Below are positions 1-9,951 of a DNA stretch of 43,031 nucleotides, piece by piece. The notes below the pieces were generated by a model. The model did not search any database. It was not told where the DNA came from and worked only from the letters and a program-made list of their open reading frames with translations. Source of the DNA: Acanthaster planci. Its lineage: Eukaryota; Echinodermata; Asteroidea; Valvatida; Acanthasteridae. Location of the stretch: NCBI RefSeq assembly GCF_001949145.1, contig NW_019091509.1, positions 447,093-490,123 on the forward strand, written 5' to 3'. Both the position numbers and the translations under genes were made by a program. Within the stretch, counting starts at the first letter, position 1. Every line of letters begins with the position of its first letter.

Positions 1-20
1 AAAAAAAAAAAAAAAAAAAA
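1..20. repeat. poly-A tract at window edge
   Basis: Twenty consecutive A residues open the window. They lie directly upstream of decayed retrotransposon coding sequence. Whether this is a simple repeat, a retroposition tail or an assembly edge cannot be decided here. Confidence 0.6.
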
Positions 21-79
21 TACATCTTGAAAACTGCCAGGGAGTCATACATTCTCCCCGCCTATGCCTCCTGACGAGA

Positions 80-690
80 CAGATATTCCATATTTATTTA
101 CGTCCCACGGAGTGGACATTGTACACCAGTGTAGTTGAACAGATTTTTGCCGAAATAGAGAAACGAACATCGATCTTTTTGCCTCAGCAGAGAATGCCCA
201 ACTGCAAGTGTTCTGCACCAGGTTTTACCACCCGCAAGCCTGGGCAATGAACGCTCTTCAAATCAATTGCGAAGGGATGTCGTCCTACGCCTTCCCTCCA
301 ATATCCCTAATACCGACTGTTCTCTCCAAGATCGAGAGGGAACGCTGCCGCGTCCTTCTCATTGCCCCTTTTGGCCATGCCAGCCATGGTTCCCTCGTTT
401 GACAAGACTTCTCATTCAGGTACCAGTGATCCTTCCCGACACTGGATCTGCTACCTCAGCCGAAGTCGGGCATGCTTCACCCTCATCTGACATCACTACA
501 CCTGACCTATTGGCTATTGTCAAACAGTCTTTCAGATCAGCAGGACTTCCTGATGAAGCTGTCGAAATGGCCTTGCCAGTCTACACGCGACATCTATGCT
601 TCCAGATTACGACATTTTACTTTGTGGTGTTAAGGGCGAGGTTTGTCAGTTGTGTTTTGTTTATCAGTACTCTTCTTATCTGTCTTTGAC
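80..690 (+). pseudogene. DIRS/Ngaro-type retrotransposon relic: RNase H end and start of the tyrosine-recombinase region
   Basis: Three reading-frame pieces form the 3' part of a tyrosine-recombinase (DIRS/Ngaro-type) retrotransposon. Around 100-165 one frame reads RPTEWTLYTSVVEQIF, the segment that follows RNase H in these elements. After a frameshift, 166-402 reads IDLFASAENAQLQVF, then FYHPQAWAMNALQ and YAFPPISLIPTVL. A further shift gives WPCQPWFP and, near 500-600, LLAIVKQSFRSAGLPDEAVE, which resembles the N-terminal linker before the recombinase. The recombinase catalytic domain (R-H-R-Y) is not visible after 700, so the copy is truncated. At least two frameshifts make it non-coding today. 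It lies upstream of the recognised DYNC2I1 exons, same strand. The assignment to the DIRS/Ngaro group is from remembered family motifs and is fairly secure; the exact clade is not. Confidence 0.75.
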
Positions 691-699
691 TGTACATGT

Positions 700-3600
700 A
701 TTACGGTTGTCCATCAGGCTCTTTATCCAGGCAGCCATTACACTCATACGCCCCCTGGCATCTGACACTGTCTGTGTGCATGGTTACTTCAAAGTGGGTA
801 TGTCCAAAGTCTATATACTGTGACTGTTATGAGGTCTGTCAAAAGTTGGCTTGCTGTGAGCCCACATTTTAAATGTGATGGTGATCAAAAGAAGAGGGTT
901 ACTTCATCAGGCCCTGTCCGTTCCTGAAATAAATGCTTTTGGTTGTTAAGCCTCAGCACGATTTGAGATACTGAAGTGTTTTTCGTTCGTGCATAATAGC
1001 GTACATGGTCATTGTGTTTGAACGTGTGTGCAAGTAATTAGGTTTTTTAACCTGAAACCACGTAAGGATTATGATTCATCTGCGATGTGACATCGCTATG
1101 TAACTACACGTAGACTGTTTCTATGCAAAAAAAATGAGTTTCAAACAACAATTTTCTCATTCACCAACAGGATTTTTCCAGAGCCGTATTTGATTTCTTG
1201 TCGTAGTGAGAGAGTTGATGTAAATTTTCATTGTTGTCGCTAAGCCCCCTCCAAAAAAGACTCTGGTTTCTGGGACACGAGCTTTGTCCAAAAGTGGTGC
1301 GATAATGCATTTTTTTTTCCCTCCTCTTTTTTTTTCCTATAGATGTGATGTGCATGCATCTATACTTAAGAGTGCATGGCCTTTTTGCTATGAGAAGTGT
1401 GAATTGACAACTTTTATTTAATAAAAAGACCATAAAGTATGATGACAGGCGATGATTTCAGTCATCTCCTCATACAAAAGGCGTAGCACAACCATGGAAA
1501 AATTAAATGTGAAAAAAAAATGTTCAGCTCCAGTCCGGTTTTAAATGAAATTCTCATGAGGTGACATTCTTTGCATATTGTTTTCTTCTTTAGCTTAGAG
1601 GAAACAAGTTGCCCATCAAATAGCCTATGAAGTAAATTAATCAAAACAGTTCAGCTCCAGAGTCAAAATGAAAATGAAATTCTCATAAATTAAGTGATAT
1701 ACTGTGCACGTTGCTTTTTGTTTTAGCTCATAAGAAGCAAGTTGCATATAAAATATTGGCGAAAAATTCAGCTCAGAAAATAAAATCTCCTCTCACTCTA
1801 ATCTACCTTTGTTCTTAGCAAGTGACGATGCATAAGTTGTTACATGTGTGGTGGCCATACCGCAGTGTCCATCACCACTGCATGCACTGCACGCGTATGT
1901 ACCGCCACTGCCTGACCGCATACCGACACTCAAATAGACTGGCCCCTCATGGTTTGTTGCTTAAAAGTGTTTTCAATTTGTATGAGTGGGCAGGACGTAA
2001 TACCACTTCGTTTGTCTGGTTCACAGACATGCAGGTCCCAAATTAATTGGCCACGGCCAGAATTACATCGAGTATTTGGCAGCATCCACGGCCAGATCCT
2101 GTAGAATCGTGCATAATATCAAGCCGCAGCCAACAGATTTGTACACGGCTTTTGTGTAAAGATACACGAATGACTTCATCTGATGAGAGTGTCCAACTGA
2201 AATGTATAGAGGCCTAGGGGGATTCCTTCACCATACGTATTACTCAACTCCACCCATTGAAAACACATTAAAATTACTCAGTAGGAGAATTTCTGCCGAT
2301 CAAGTAAGTTTGACGGCTTTTGGAAATCATTTTATGCATAGTAAAAAAATTCTTTATTTTGCCGAAGCGTAGGTCTACGGCAACACGCACGATGACCAGA
2401 AACTGGAGACTTAGGGGGCCCAACAGGCTAAATTTTATTTGCTGGGAAGGTTTGGCCAGTCTCGTTTGCTTATTTTTGGTTGGGAAGGTTATGTTCACAT
2501 GCAATTGAATAGAGGCTTACTTGTGCATTGTAGAGTAGGCACGTTCACGTACATGTATGTTTCTCCCGTTTCGTGATAAGACAATATCTCATTTATTTGG
2601 AGGCTTCAAAACATGAAGCACTCAACTGGAACTACGTATTCAAGATTTCTCCTTATTTAAAGATTTAATTATTGTTTCATGTGTCAGAATCAATTCAAAA
2701 CAAATCAGGGTAAACTGTCCTTACGGTTGTCGTGTTTGGCATAAAGAAATGCTGGCTGTATCAGCTGTCTCACCTGTCTTCCCCCAAGTCATATTACAGG
2801 TATTAACCGACGAGCATGACATGTTATCAGATGATTCAGCACACACATTTAAAAATGTTTGCTGACGAAAATCATTTAAGCTACATGTAGTTTACCTTTT
2901 CCTCCAAACATCTGGCTGCCACAACAATCACATTATCCAGGTACAGAGGTACATGTAGTAAAATGTGGCCTGGAGGTGTAAGCATAGGGCTTGCATGGTC
3001 ACGGCATTCAGCATGGCCATTGACAGAGCGACCATTATGGACAGTAAGTGGAGCCCCATGCTCAACCCAGTGGCAGTCCACCACACACGGCGGCCGGTGC
3101 TTCGCAACTGGAGCCGGTGTCAGCTTTCTTCCTACGGATGCTACCTTCCAGGCATACAAGACGACTGGGCATGGTAGCCATGGCGTGATTTGGACGTTTC
3201 TTATTTCCGACAAAAACAAATAAGCCCGGTCTCATATTTTCATGAAACAAGCAGCATTTGCTCCAAACCAGGGAGTTCTCTAACTCTTCAAGACACTTGT
3301 TCACATTATGTCACATCCGATTTGAGGTTAAAATGTTGCCAAAATCATGTTATTCATGGGTGACTTTTCCTGGCTCAAAAAAAAAAAAAATAGCTGTCTT
3401 CCCATGATGAAAACAATGAAGAATGCACCCTTGTTCACTAAATTTAAGAAGGAAGATTTCTGTCCAAAAATCTGGTTTGAACACAATCTTCGTTTTTTCC
3501 AAGACATACTGAGAAAAATAACGTTTTATTAAAAAATATGTCAACAATTTGAACTTTTGTAAATTCACTTTTCAAACGAATATATTAATCATTTAAAAAT

Positions 3601-4182
3601 ATGTATTTTTTGATGAAGCAATCTAAGCAACTGGGGTGACTGGAAACTTTCAGCGATGATGTCATCACAGGAAAGAGACAATGTAATTGGAGAGTTGCCT
3701 GAGTTAATCCCTGTGGTATTAAAAATTAATATTCATATGTGATTATGAGGGGCGCCATTTTCATTTTTTTTCAAGTTTCTTTTCAAAAGTTGCAAATGTA
3801 AGCAGGAAAACATATACATAAAAACGTTTCAACATGAAAAAAGTTGCTCAGAAGTGATTTGTAAAGACAGAAAAGACAGCACAATTTATTTTGTATAAAT
3901 AATTTTTCTAACTAGCCGATAAAAACTTAAAGGATATGCCGAAAAAATGAGGATCTTTTGGGAAACCGAAGGCATAAGTATTTTCTTATGCTACAAAGGA
4001 GGCGGAAAGTCACAACATGTAAATAAAGCTTTGCTTCATGCATTCAAGTCGTAACAATCCCATTGCGTGGTTCCTTTGGTTATCATTATTCCACCTTGTG
4101 CCTTTTTTTAAATTATTATTATTACTTGGGGGGTCTCTTTTGGGAGAGGGTTCCTATACTGACCTTAGTCTTTTTCTTTCAG
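700..4182. other. non-coding, probably 5' intron or flank of DYNC2I1
   Basis: No recognisable coding segment, RNA gene or structured repeat was found in this stretch. Open frames are short and contain no motif I recognise. It holds homopolymer runs (for example near 1310-1340 and 3379-3391) and scattered ACATGTA words. The upstream exon preceding 4183 must lie here or before the window but could not be identified. Confidence 0.5.
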
Positions 4183-4258
4183 GATTCTAACATGCAGATC
4201 TGAAGTGAAGAGTTGCTGCTTTAGCCCCATCAAAGCCACATTTGTCTTTGCAGGAACA
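4183..4258 (+). CDS. DYNC2I1: DYNC2I1 (WDR60) exon a: WD-repeat strand
   Basis: This is the first exon I can assign to DYNC2I1/WDR60, the dynein-2 intermediate chain that binds the heavy chain through a C-terminal WD40 propeller and powers retrograde transport in cilia. It follows a polypyrimidine tract and CAG at 4180-4182, and ends before GTAAGT at 4259. Its 76 bases start with the last base of a split codon and end on a complete codon. The translation ILTCRSEVKSCCFSPIKA, then TFVFAGT, matches the vertebrate pattern in which a blade strand with a double or triple Cys and SP precedes FAGT. The FAGT end joins in phase 0 to ADG of the next exon, giving the classic WD motif AGTADGAILVWDLRG. The exon before it is not found. 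Confidence 0.85.
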
Positions 4259-7200
4259 GTAAGTTATCTAAATGAGGAATATAATGATTTTGATGCCCCG
4301 CCAGCTTGGCTGAAGGGCCGTACTACATAAAGTTCCTGTTGTCTTTCCCATGTGTTTGTTCCCACTTTGCAATTTTTGTGTTTTCCTGTGAAGAAGATAC
4401 ATGTAGGTCCACATTATACAAATTGTGAGGACCTTTTGTGGACTAAACAAGGTGCACACAAGGTTTTCCCCATACGGTTATTTGTTGCAAATCGAGAAAC
4501 AGCTAAGAAAATCATAAATAAAAATCCTGCTTAAAATAATGCTCACAGTTCCCTAAAAAATTAGTAATTTCCCCACATAACTCAAGGACTGGGCATACCA
4601 ACTTCTGTCTTGTTTGAGTTTGGCTTACTGTCCTTCAGACATGTCAGAGGCCTATTAATTTTGAACTCAACAGGTCAGAGGTCAAGGCCATGCAATATCT
4701 AAAAGAATAGATATGATTTTTTACCCTACCGTACAAATTAAGTGTATCAACTTCAAACTTAGTATGTGGATTTGTCTTTGTGTTCTAGAAGCCTTTTGAT
4801 TTGAGACTCTACTGGTTAAAGCTCTTATATTTTAAACAATTGAATGTTTTTCAGAAAGGATAGGTTTTTTGTGATCACAAATTAACGTGGTGGATTTAGG
4901 CGTGGCTTGATGGGACATCTTGTGCTTGTTAACACACCATTCTGGATTGCTTTCTAATTCTGCTCTAAAAATTGGTGGTATGTGGGAGGCTGTTTGAATT
5001 GCCTAATTTTCAAATTTTCTTTAAAAACATCTCTGTATATGATATGCATGTTACACCCAGTACCTGTATTCCACAATTGACCATGGAGCCTTGCATTAGA
5101 GTCTGCACCATGAGCATTGTGAGGGGATGTTGTTATTTCCCCCTCAGAAAAAATAGGAAAAAGGGGAATAAAGTGGAACAAAATGCCCCCCTCCCCAAAA
5201 AAAACAATAGAAATGAAAGGAGATGAAAATCACAAATTTGCTTAGGGGAAAAAATATCAAAATTGTACCCCTTTTTACTTGTTCTTTAGCTGATGAGTGC
5301 TTTGCACTCTCTCAGAAAAAAAGGTGTCCTTGCAGTATTGATGTTTGGGTCACTGTTAAATTAGTTATACAAAAAAATGCACAGATTAACATTACCTTAA
5401 TGTAACCTTTCAACGTCTCTGACATTTTTCAGAATGAGAGTTTACAGATTTTAGGAATTACTGTGCAAATCAACGTTCACCATAATAAGAAATATGACCT
5501 TCATTTGTACACCAGCAGGTATTCATACGTTATCTGAAGAAGGTGTCCAGCAGTGGTGAAATTGTTGTCAAGGACACTGGTTCAAAGGAAGCCTCAAATG
5601 TAATGCACAATTGAAAAAGTTTTGCAAAACAAAATTAATTAAATTTACCATTTCCTACATCGGCATCAACATCTCCAACATTTTAGTCCTAATGAAGCTG
5701 TTTAATTCATAAATTAAAAAAAAATAAAACATTCATAAATTTATAAATCCAGATTTTTGGGTGGATGGGCCGCTAAATTGACCAAAGGCCCCACTGTCTA
5801 AAGACGCTCATTTCTTATAGTCATTGGTTTGGTCAAAAGACAAAATGAAAATAAGGTTTTTAAATCCAATTATTTGGGTGCATCGTCCTAATGTTACATA
5901 GTCCAAAGGTCTAAAAATCAGAAAGTTTATTTTGTGCACCTTTGTGCAAGTTGGATTGATGTGATTTTAAAACAAGGACTGTAACTTAACTATATGGGCT
6001 GACAAATTTTTACCAAGCCGCTATATTGTCCAGGACTTGACTTGCATACCCCCAGTGGTTGCAAACTCAGTCTTTTTGCTTTTAAAAATAGAACGACAGT
6101 CAATAGCGACATATGGAGAACTTTCTGAAAAATACAGGAAATAAATAACCAATCAATTGCATGAAGTTTTGTTTTCCTGATTATGTCCTTTACCATTTGC
6201 CACTAGGGTTTCTTGTACCAGACACGTATTCTTTATATGCGTAGCTGTGGTCCTGAAATCGGAAAAAGGGAACTGGGCCTTGTAACAAAAGACCGTACTC
6301 GGAACAAAAGACCAGGCTGCTGGGCATTACCGACATTTTTTCACTCTAAACAATGGAGATAATCCACCCTTGTTTTGAAACTGTGTACCACTGTTTGGGG
6401 ATTAAGCGCAAGTGGATTACCACCGGGGACAAAAGTGCTCCACCACCGCAGCAATGAGTCACAAAGTGCCCACTGCACGTCAATCTGGCCCCTATTGAAA
6501 AGAGGTCAGCAGCGCACTGTGCCAGTTTCGTGAACAAAAGAAAATTATGTAACGCTGCAAAATCTGGGCTCGTTTGACAAGGCTGCAGGCCTGGCTGAAA
6601 CACTCGAGCATCAATAAATGTGGTCTGTCAGATTAAAGTAGGACCTGACAGTCCTTCAAGTGGGTGTACGTGTCCAGTAAATGAAGACAAGAATTTTTAA
6701 AGAATTTTGAAAACAGAAAAAAATGATAATTATCCCGCCCCAGCATCATCTACATTTGTAACTTTCGTTTGCAAAATAAACTCCTGACTATCGCAGATTT
6801 GAGTCTTCTTACTACTGGAACTGTAGAGTATCATAATAAATCCCAAATTACGCACACCTCAGGATTGTATGAAATAAAATGGATTGGTTGGGATAAAAAC
6901 GATCGGAGATATTGAAGCCAATTAAGGTAACTAATCTGGGAATTTTCCAGGTTTTAAAAATGTACATCATATTTGTGGCTTCCATTGTACCAGTAACCCC
7001 AACAACAAATTTGCTACTGAGGGAAACCTGTTAGAAGTCAGTCTTGTACATAAATAGTTGCACTAGTATATGGAAAAAGTTGTTTCTGAATATGGGGGAT
7101 GCTAATTTGCAGATGCAAATGGCATTGTGAAACTACTTCAGTGTAATAATTGAGCCTGAAAACATGGACAGTTCAGTAGGTTACGAGTCAAAGTTTTGTG

Positions 7201-7466
7201 TTGACAGATACTAATTTGCATGAACTACATACATTAACATTCTAAAATGGTTACAATTGACCCTCAAAACATGGGTCATAGACACCTAAGTTGATAGGTT
7301 GGATAGAGTGCTTAGATGTTTAGACATATATTTTCCATAATGGCCATGAAGTAAAAATTTTATCATTTGTTCACATATTACCATCTTTCACATAATGTAG
7401 AATATTTAAGTTTTTGCATATGTATTATGGAATATGCTTTTCTGTACTGTACTACTCTCTGTGTAG
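4259..7466 (+). other. DYNC2I1 intron (3.2 kb) with one decayed TTAA element
   Basis: The intron runs from GTAAGT at 4259 to a TAG at 7464-7466. Besides the degraded inverted-repeat element near 6190-6770 I see no coding or RNA gene in it. Open frames within it are short and lack recognisable motifs. Several A-rich runs occur near 5140-5260. Confidence 0.75.
6190..6770 (+). mobile_element. TTAA inverted-repeat element, copy A (decayed)
   Basis: This is the most eroded member of a family found six times in the window. The left end reads TTACCATTTGCCACTAGGG, corresponding to TTAACCACTTGCCACCGGG in better copies. The shared interior follows: a near-palindrome around CACGTAT...ATGCG, then GGGAACTGGGCCTTGTAAC, then TGGGCATTACCGACATTTTT. 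The right end can be followed through CCCAGCATCATCTACATTTG but the terminal inverted repeat and TTAA are gone, so the right border is approximate. It has no coding capacity. It lies within a DYNC2I1 intron, in the same orientation as copies B to E. Confidence 0.8.
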
Positions 7467-7689
7467 GCTGATGGTGCCATTTTAGTCTGGGATTTACGAG
7501 GACCACCCTGTGTGCACCAGAACATGCTTAAAGATGAAGCATTGTTCTTACAAGTGCCTACTTTTTCCACTTATGGAGCAAACAAGGATGAGAATCATGA
7601 AAGTTCTGTTGTTAGAGTCCAGCCAGTTATGATCACTGAGGATAATCACAGATTATCTATGCCAGATACCAGTCTAGCCAAGCAAAGTG
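7467..7689 (+). CDS. DYNC2I1: DYNC2I1 (WDR60) exon b: WD motif and linker
   Basis: The exon begins after TAG at 7464-7466 with ADGAILVWDLRGPP, completing the WD repeat begun in the previous exon. It then encodes a less conserved linker, including VPTFSTYGANKDE and SSVVRVQPVMITEDN; vertebrate WDR60 also has a PTFSTDG-like segment at this place. The 223-base exon ends on the first base of a codon before GTATGT at 7690. It joins in phase to the next exon to give a glutamate codon. The open frame continues slightly past the donor, which can mislead ORF-based annotation: the true coding end is the GT at 7690. No frameshift or internal stop is present. Confidence 0.9.
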
Positions 7690-7954
7690 GTATGTAAATC
7701 TTTTTACTGTCTCATCGTATATTTCTGCTCTCTTTTCGATTCATTTGGAACAAACAGATTCAGTATTCATTGGATGACTGACTGATTGATAATCCCAACT
7801 TTAACACTGAATGAGGTTTTCAATGTTAGGAATGGACTTAATGCCCTGAAATGAGTGACACACAGTTTGCCCGCAGCTTATTTTGCAACTCTTTTGATTA
7901 CTCATAAATAGATACATGTATTACCTGGTCATTCATTTGTATTTTCCCATCCAG

Positions 7955-8019
7955 AAGAGATGAATGGGCTTTCTTTCCAGTTGGTATCCCTGGATGAACA
8001 AGGCGTGATTCATTTTTGG
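7955..8019 (+). CDS. DYNC2I1: DYNC2I1 (WDR60) exon c: WD motif
   Basis: This 65-base exon follows CCAG at 7951-7954 and stops before GTAAGA at 8020. With the preceding split codon it reads EEMNGLSFQLVSLDEQGVIH followed by FW. This is the WD40 strand of DYNC2I1 whose vertebrate counterpart has the same SF-x2-SLDE-x-G-x2-W layout. It ends on a complete codon and joins in phase to VVIDLEQ of the next exon. A TTAA inverted-repeat element starts only 16 bases beyond the end of this exon, leaving the donor hexamer intact. The exon is short but specific, and the phase match on both sides supports it. Confidence 0.9.
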
Positions 8020-8039
8020 GTAAGAAAACTTTTTTTTAA

Positions 8040-8601
8040 CCACTTCTTGCTGGGTGCTTTTAAAAATGCATTGCCTACATACAGGCAATTTTCAAGATTT
8101 TCTGTGTTTAAAATTCTGCAAAAATTCATAATTTCTTTTAATGGATGTTTACACTTATACAAATAAATAACTGTTCGGTGTTTACTTTAATCTCACATGC
8201 AGCCTTCATTGACGCCTGAGTTTCAGCCAGGCCTGCCTCCTTGTAAAAAGAGCCCAGAATTGTGAGGTGTTACATGATTTCCTTAATTCCCAGTGAATGC
8301 CAGTGGTGCCTTTTCAAAAACGGCTGGATTAGCGTGCAGCGATACTGTATCGTTCATCGATGGGGAGATGGAGCACTTTTGTTGTGCTATGCTGAAAACA
8401 GTGGTATACTGTTCCAAAACAGTGACAGATTACCTCCAATAAATACAAGCAGGAAAATGATGGCAATTCCCAGCAGCAGGTCTTTTTTCCTGAGTACGGT
8501 CTTTCATTACAAAGCCCAGCTCTTTTGTCCGATTTTGGGGAAACCCTGTCTATGCATACAAACCCAAGGTACTTAAAACCAGGTTCCCTGGGAGCATATG
8601 G
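8040..8601 (-). mobile_element. TTAA inverted-repeat element, copy F (reverse orientation)
   Basis: This copy is bounded by TTAA at 8036-8039 and TTAA at 8602-8605. The left boundary reads TTAACCACTTCTTGCTGGG and the right reads TATGGTTAA. The body is the reverse complement of the other copies: 8212 onward reads GCCTGAGTTTCAGCCAGGCC, matching the complement of GGCCTGGCTGAAATACTCAGGC in copies B, D and E. It is 562 bases and non-coding. The open frame at 8262-8576 belongs to it and should not be called a gene. TTAA duplication is the hallmark of piggyBac-type transposition, so I infer a non-autonomous piggyBac-like element. Confidence 0.85.
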
Positions 8602-9205
8602 TTAAGGATGTGTGTGGGTGAAAAGCAGCTTATTCCTCCAAGATGACTGGAGTGACCTTATGTGCCCTTGAGAAAAGAATGAAATCTTCAATGATTTTTA
8701 TTCATTCTAAACAATTCAAAGGCAATTCAAGAATAAATTTAGAAAGTGTAGCATTTATCATTTTGCCCCCATTTTACTCGTACCTTAATTGGAGTACAAA
8801 CCTCCACCCCTCTCCCAATCTGTTACTGCACAAGAGCTTGTGGTTAATTTCAACTCCAATGATTATGAACTGATCATTTTTTCTCTGAAAGTAATTGTAC
8901 CCTTTTTTTGGAAACAAGAGGGCTTGCTGTACAGTTATGATGGAAGACCTGTGTCAACATTTGAACTGAGTTACAGATGTTACAGTGTTAAGTGGTTTTT
9001 TTCCTTATCATGTTCAAGTGATGAAACTGATTTCATTCCTTTGAAAAGAGTCCTATTGATCAGGAGTACTCATTTAGTTGGTAGTGATGCGACCGTAATC
9101 TGTGCATTTTGTACTTAGTGAACCGGCGAAGTTCAGTTCCGACCAAAGGATCCTTGGTTGTAAAGAAACTTGTGCCCTCTCTTTGTCCAGTTCAAGGTTC
9201 ATTAA

Positions 9206-9769
9206 CCACTTCCTGCCAGGGATTCCAGATCTGAACACGTATGCTTTATATGCGTGGTCGGTGTCTCCGAACTCGGACAAAGGGAACAGGGCCTTGTAAC
9301 AAAAGACCGTGCTCAGAACCAAGACCAGGCTGCGGAATTACCAACATTTTTTCACTCAAAAGTGGAGATAATCTAGCCTTGTTTTGAAACAGTGTACCAC
9401 GGTTTGGGGCATTTAGAGCAAGCAGATTACCACCGGGGACAAAAGCACTCCACCACCACTGCGATGAGCCACACAGCACGGCTGCATGCTAATCTGGCCC
9501 CTACTGAAAAGAGGTCAGTACAGCACTGTGGCAGGTTCGTGAACAAAGAAAGTTAGATAACACTGCACAATCTGGGCTCTTTTTACAAGGCAGCAGGCCT
9601 GGCTGAAATACTCAGGCGTCAATAGATTTTGTCTGTCAGGCTAGAGGGGAGATCCGACAATTCTTTGTGTGGGTATAAGTGTGCAGTAAATGAAGATAAG
9701 AACAGAAAAAAATGATAAATATCCTGCCCCAGCATCATCAACATTGATAACTGCCTTGGCAGGAAGTGG
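9206..9769 (+). mobile_element. TTAA inverted-repeat element, copy B (near complete)
   Basis: This is the clearest full-length member: 564 bases flanked by TTAA at 9202-9205 and 9770-9773. The left end CCACTTCCTGCCAGGG is the inverted match of the right end, CCTTGGCAGGAAGTGG. The interior carries an imperfect palindrome (CACGTATGC...ATATGCGTGG), then GGACAAAGGGAACAGGGCC and a right part with CAGCATCATCAACATTGATA. Open frames on both strands here contain no protein motif. It lies in the DYNC2I1 intron between exons c and d. Superfamily placement (piggyBac-like, non-autonomous) is an inference from the TTAA duplication. Confidence 0.9.
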
Positions 9770-9899
9770 TTAAGGGCAGAGGTTTAAACTCACTGGATCT
9801 CTCAAGTGTTTGAATATTTATGTATTTTTTATCTGAAGACAAATGGAATAGAATTCTTATTTATTTATTGTTTCTTTCTTTGTGTGCTCTTGTCACAAG

Positions 9900-9951
9900 G
9901 TTGTTATAGATCTGGAACAAACAGATGATGCAGGTTCTGAGACCGATCTAG
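9900..9951 (+). CDS. DYNC2I1: DYNC2I1 (WDR60) exon d
   Basis: This 52-base exon starts after AAG at 9897-9899 and ends before GTAGGC at 9952. It reads VVIDLEQTDDAGSETDL and ends on the first base of a glycine codon. It corresponds to the vertebrate WDR60 segment VVVELPKAD...DLGL that follows the FW/VW strand. With the next exon it gives DLGLVPSGRLKLL. It is too small to stand out by itself; the call rests on phase agreement on both sides and on the order of matching segments. Confidence 0.85.

Noticed and set aside
2715-2780. Candidate DYNC2I1 exon ending in LYQLSHLSSPKSYYR before GTATTA
   Set aside because: The phase would fit exon a, but the upstream acceptor is poor, a stop lies just before, and the residues do not match the expected WD strand well.
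8262-8576. 104-codon open frame
   Set aside because: It lies wholly inside the reversed TTAA element and its text matches the non-coding interior of the other copies.
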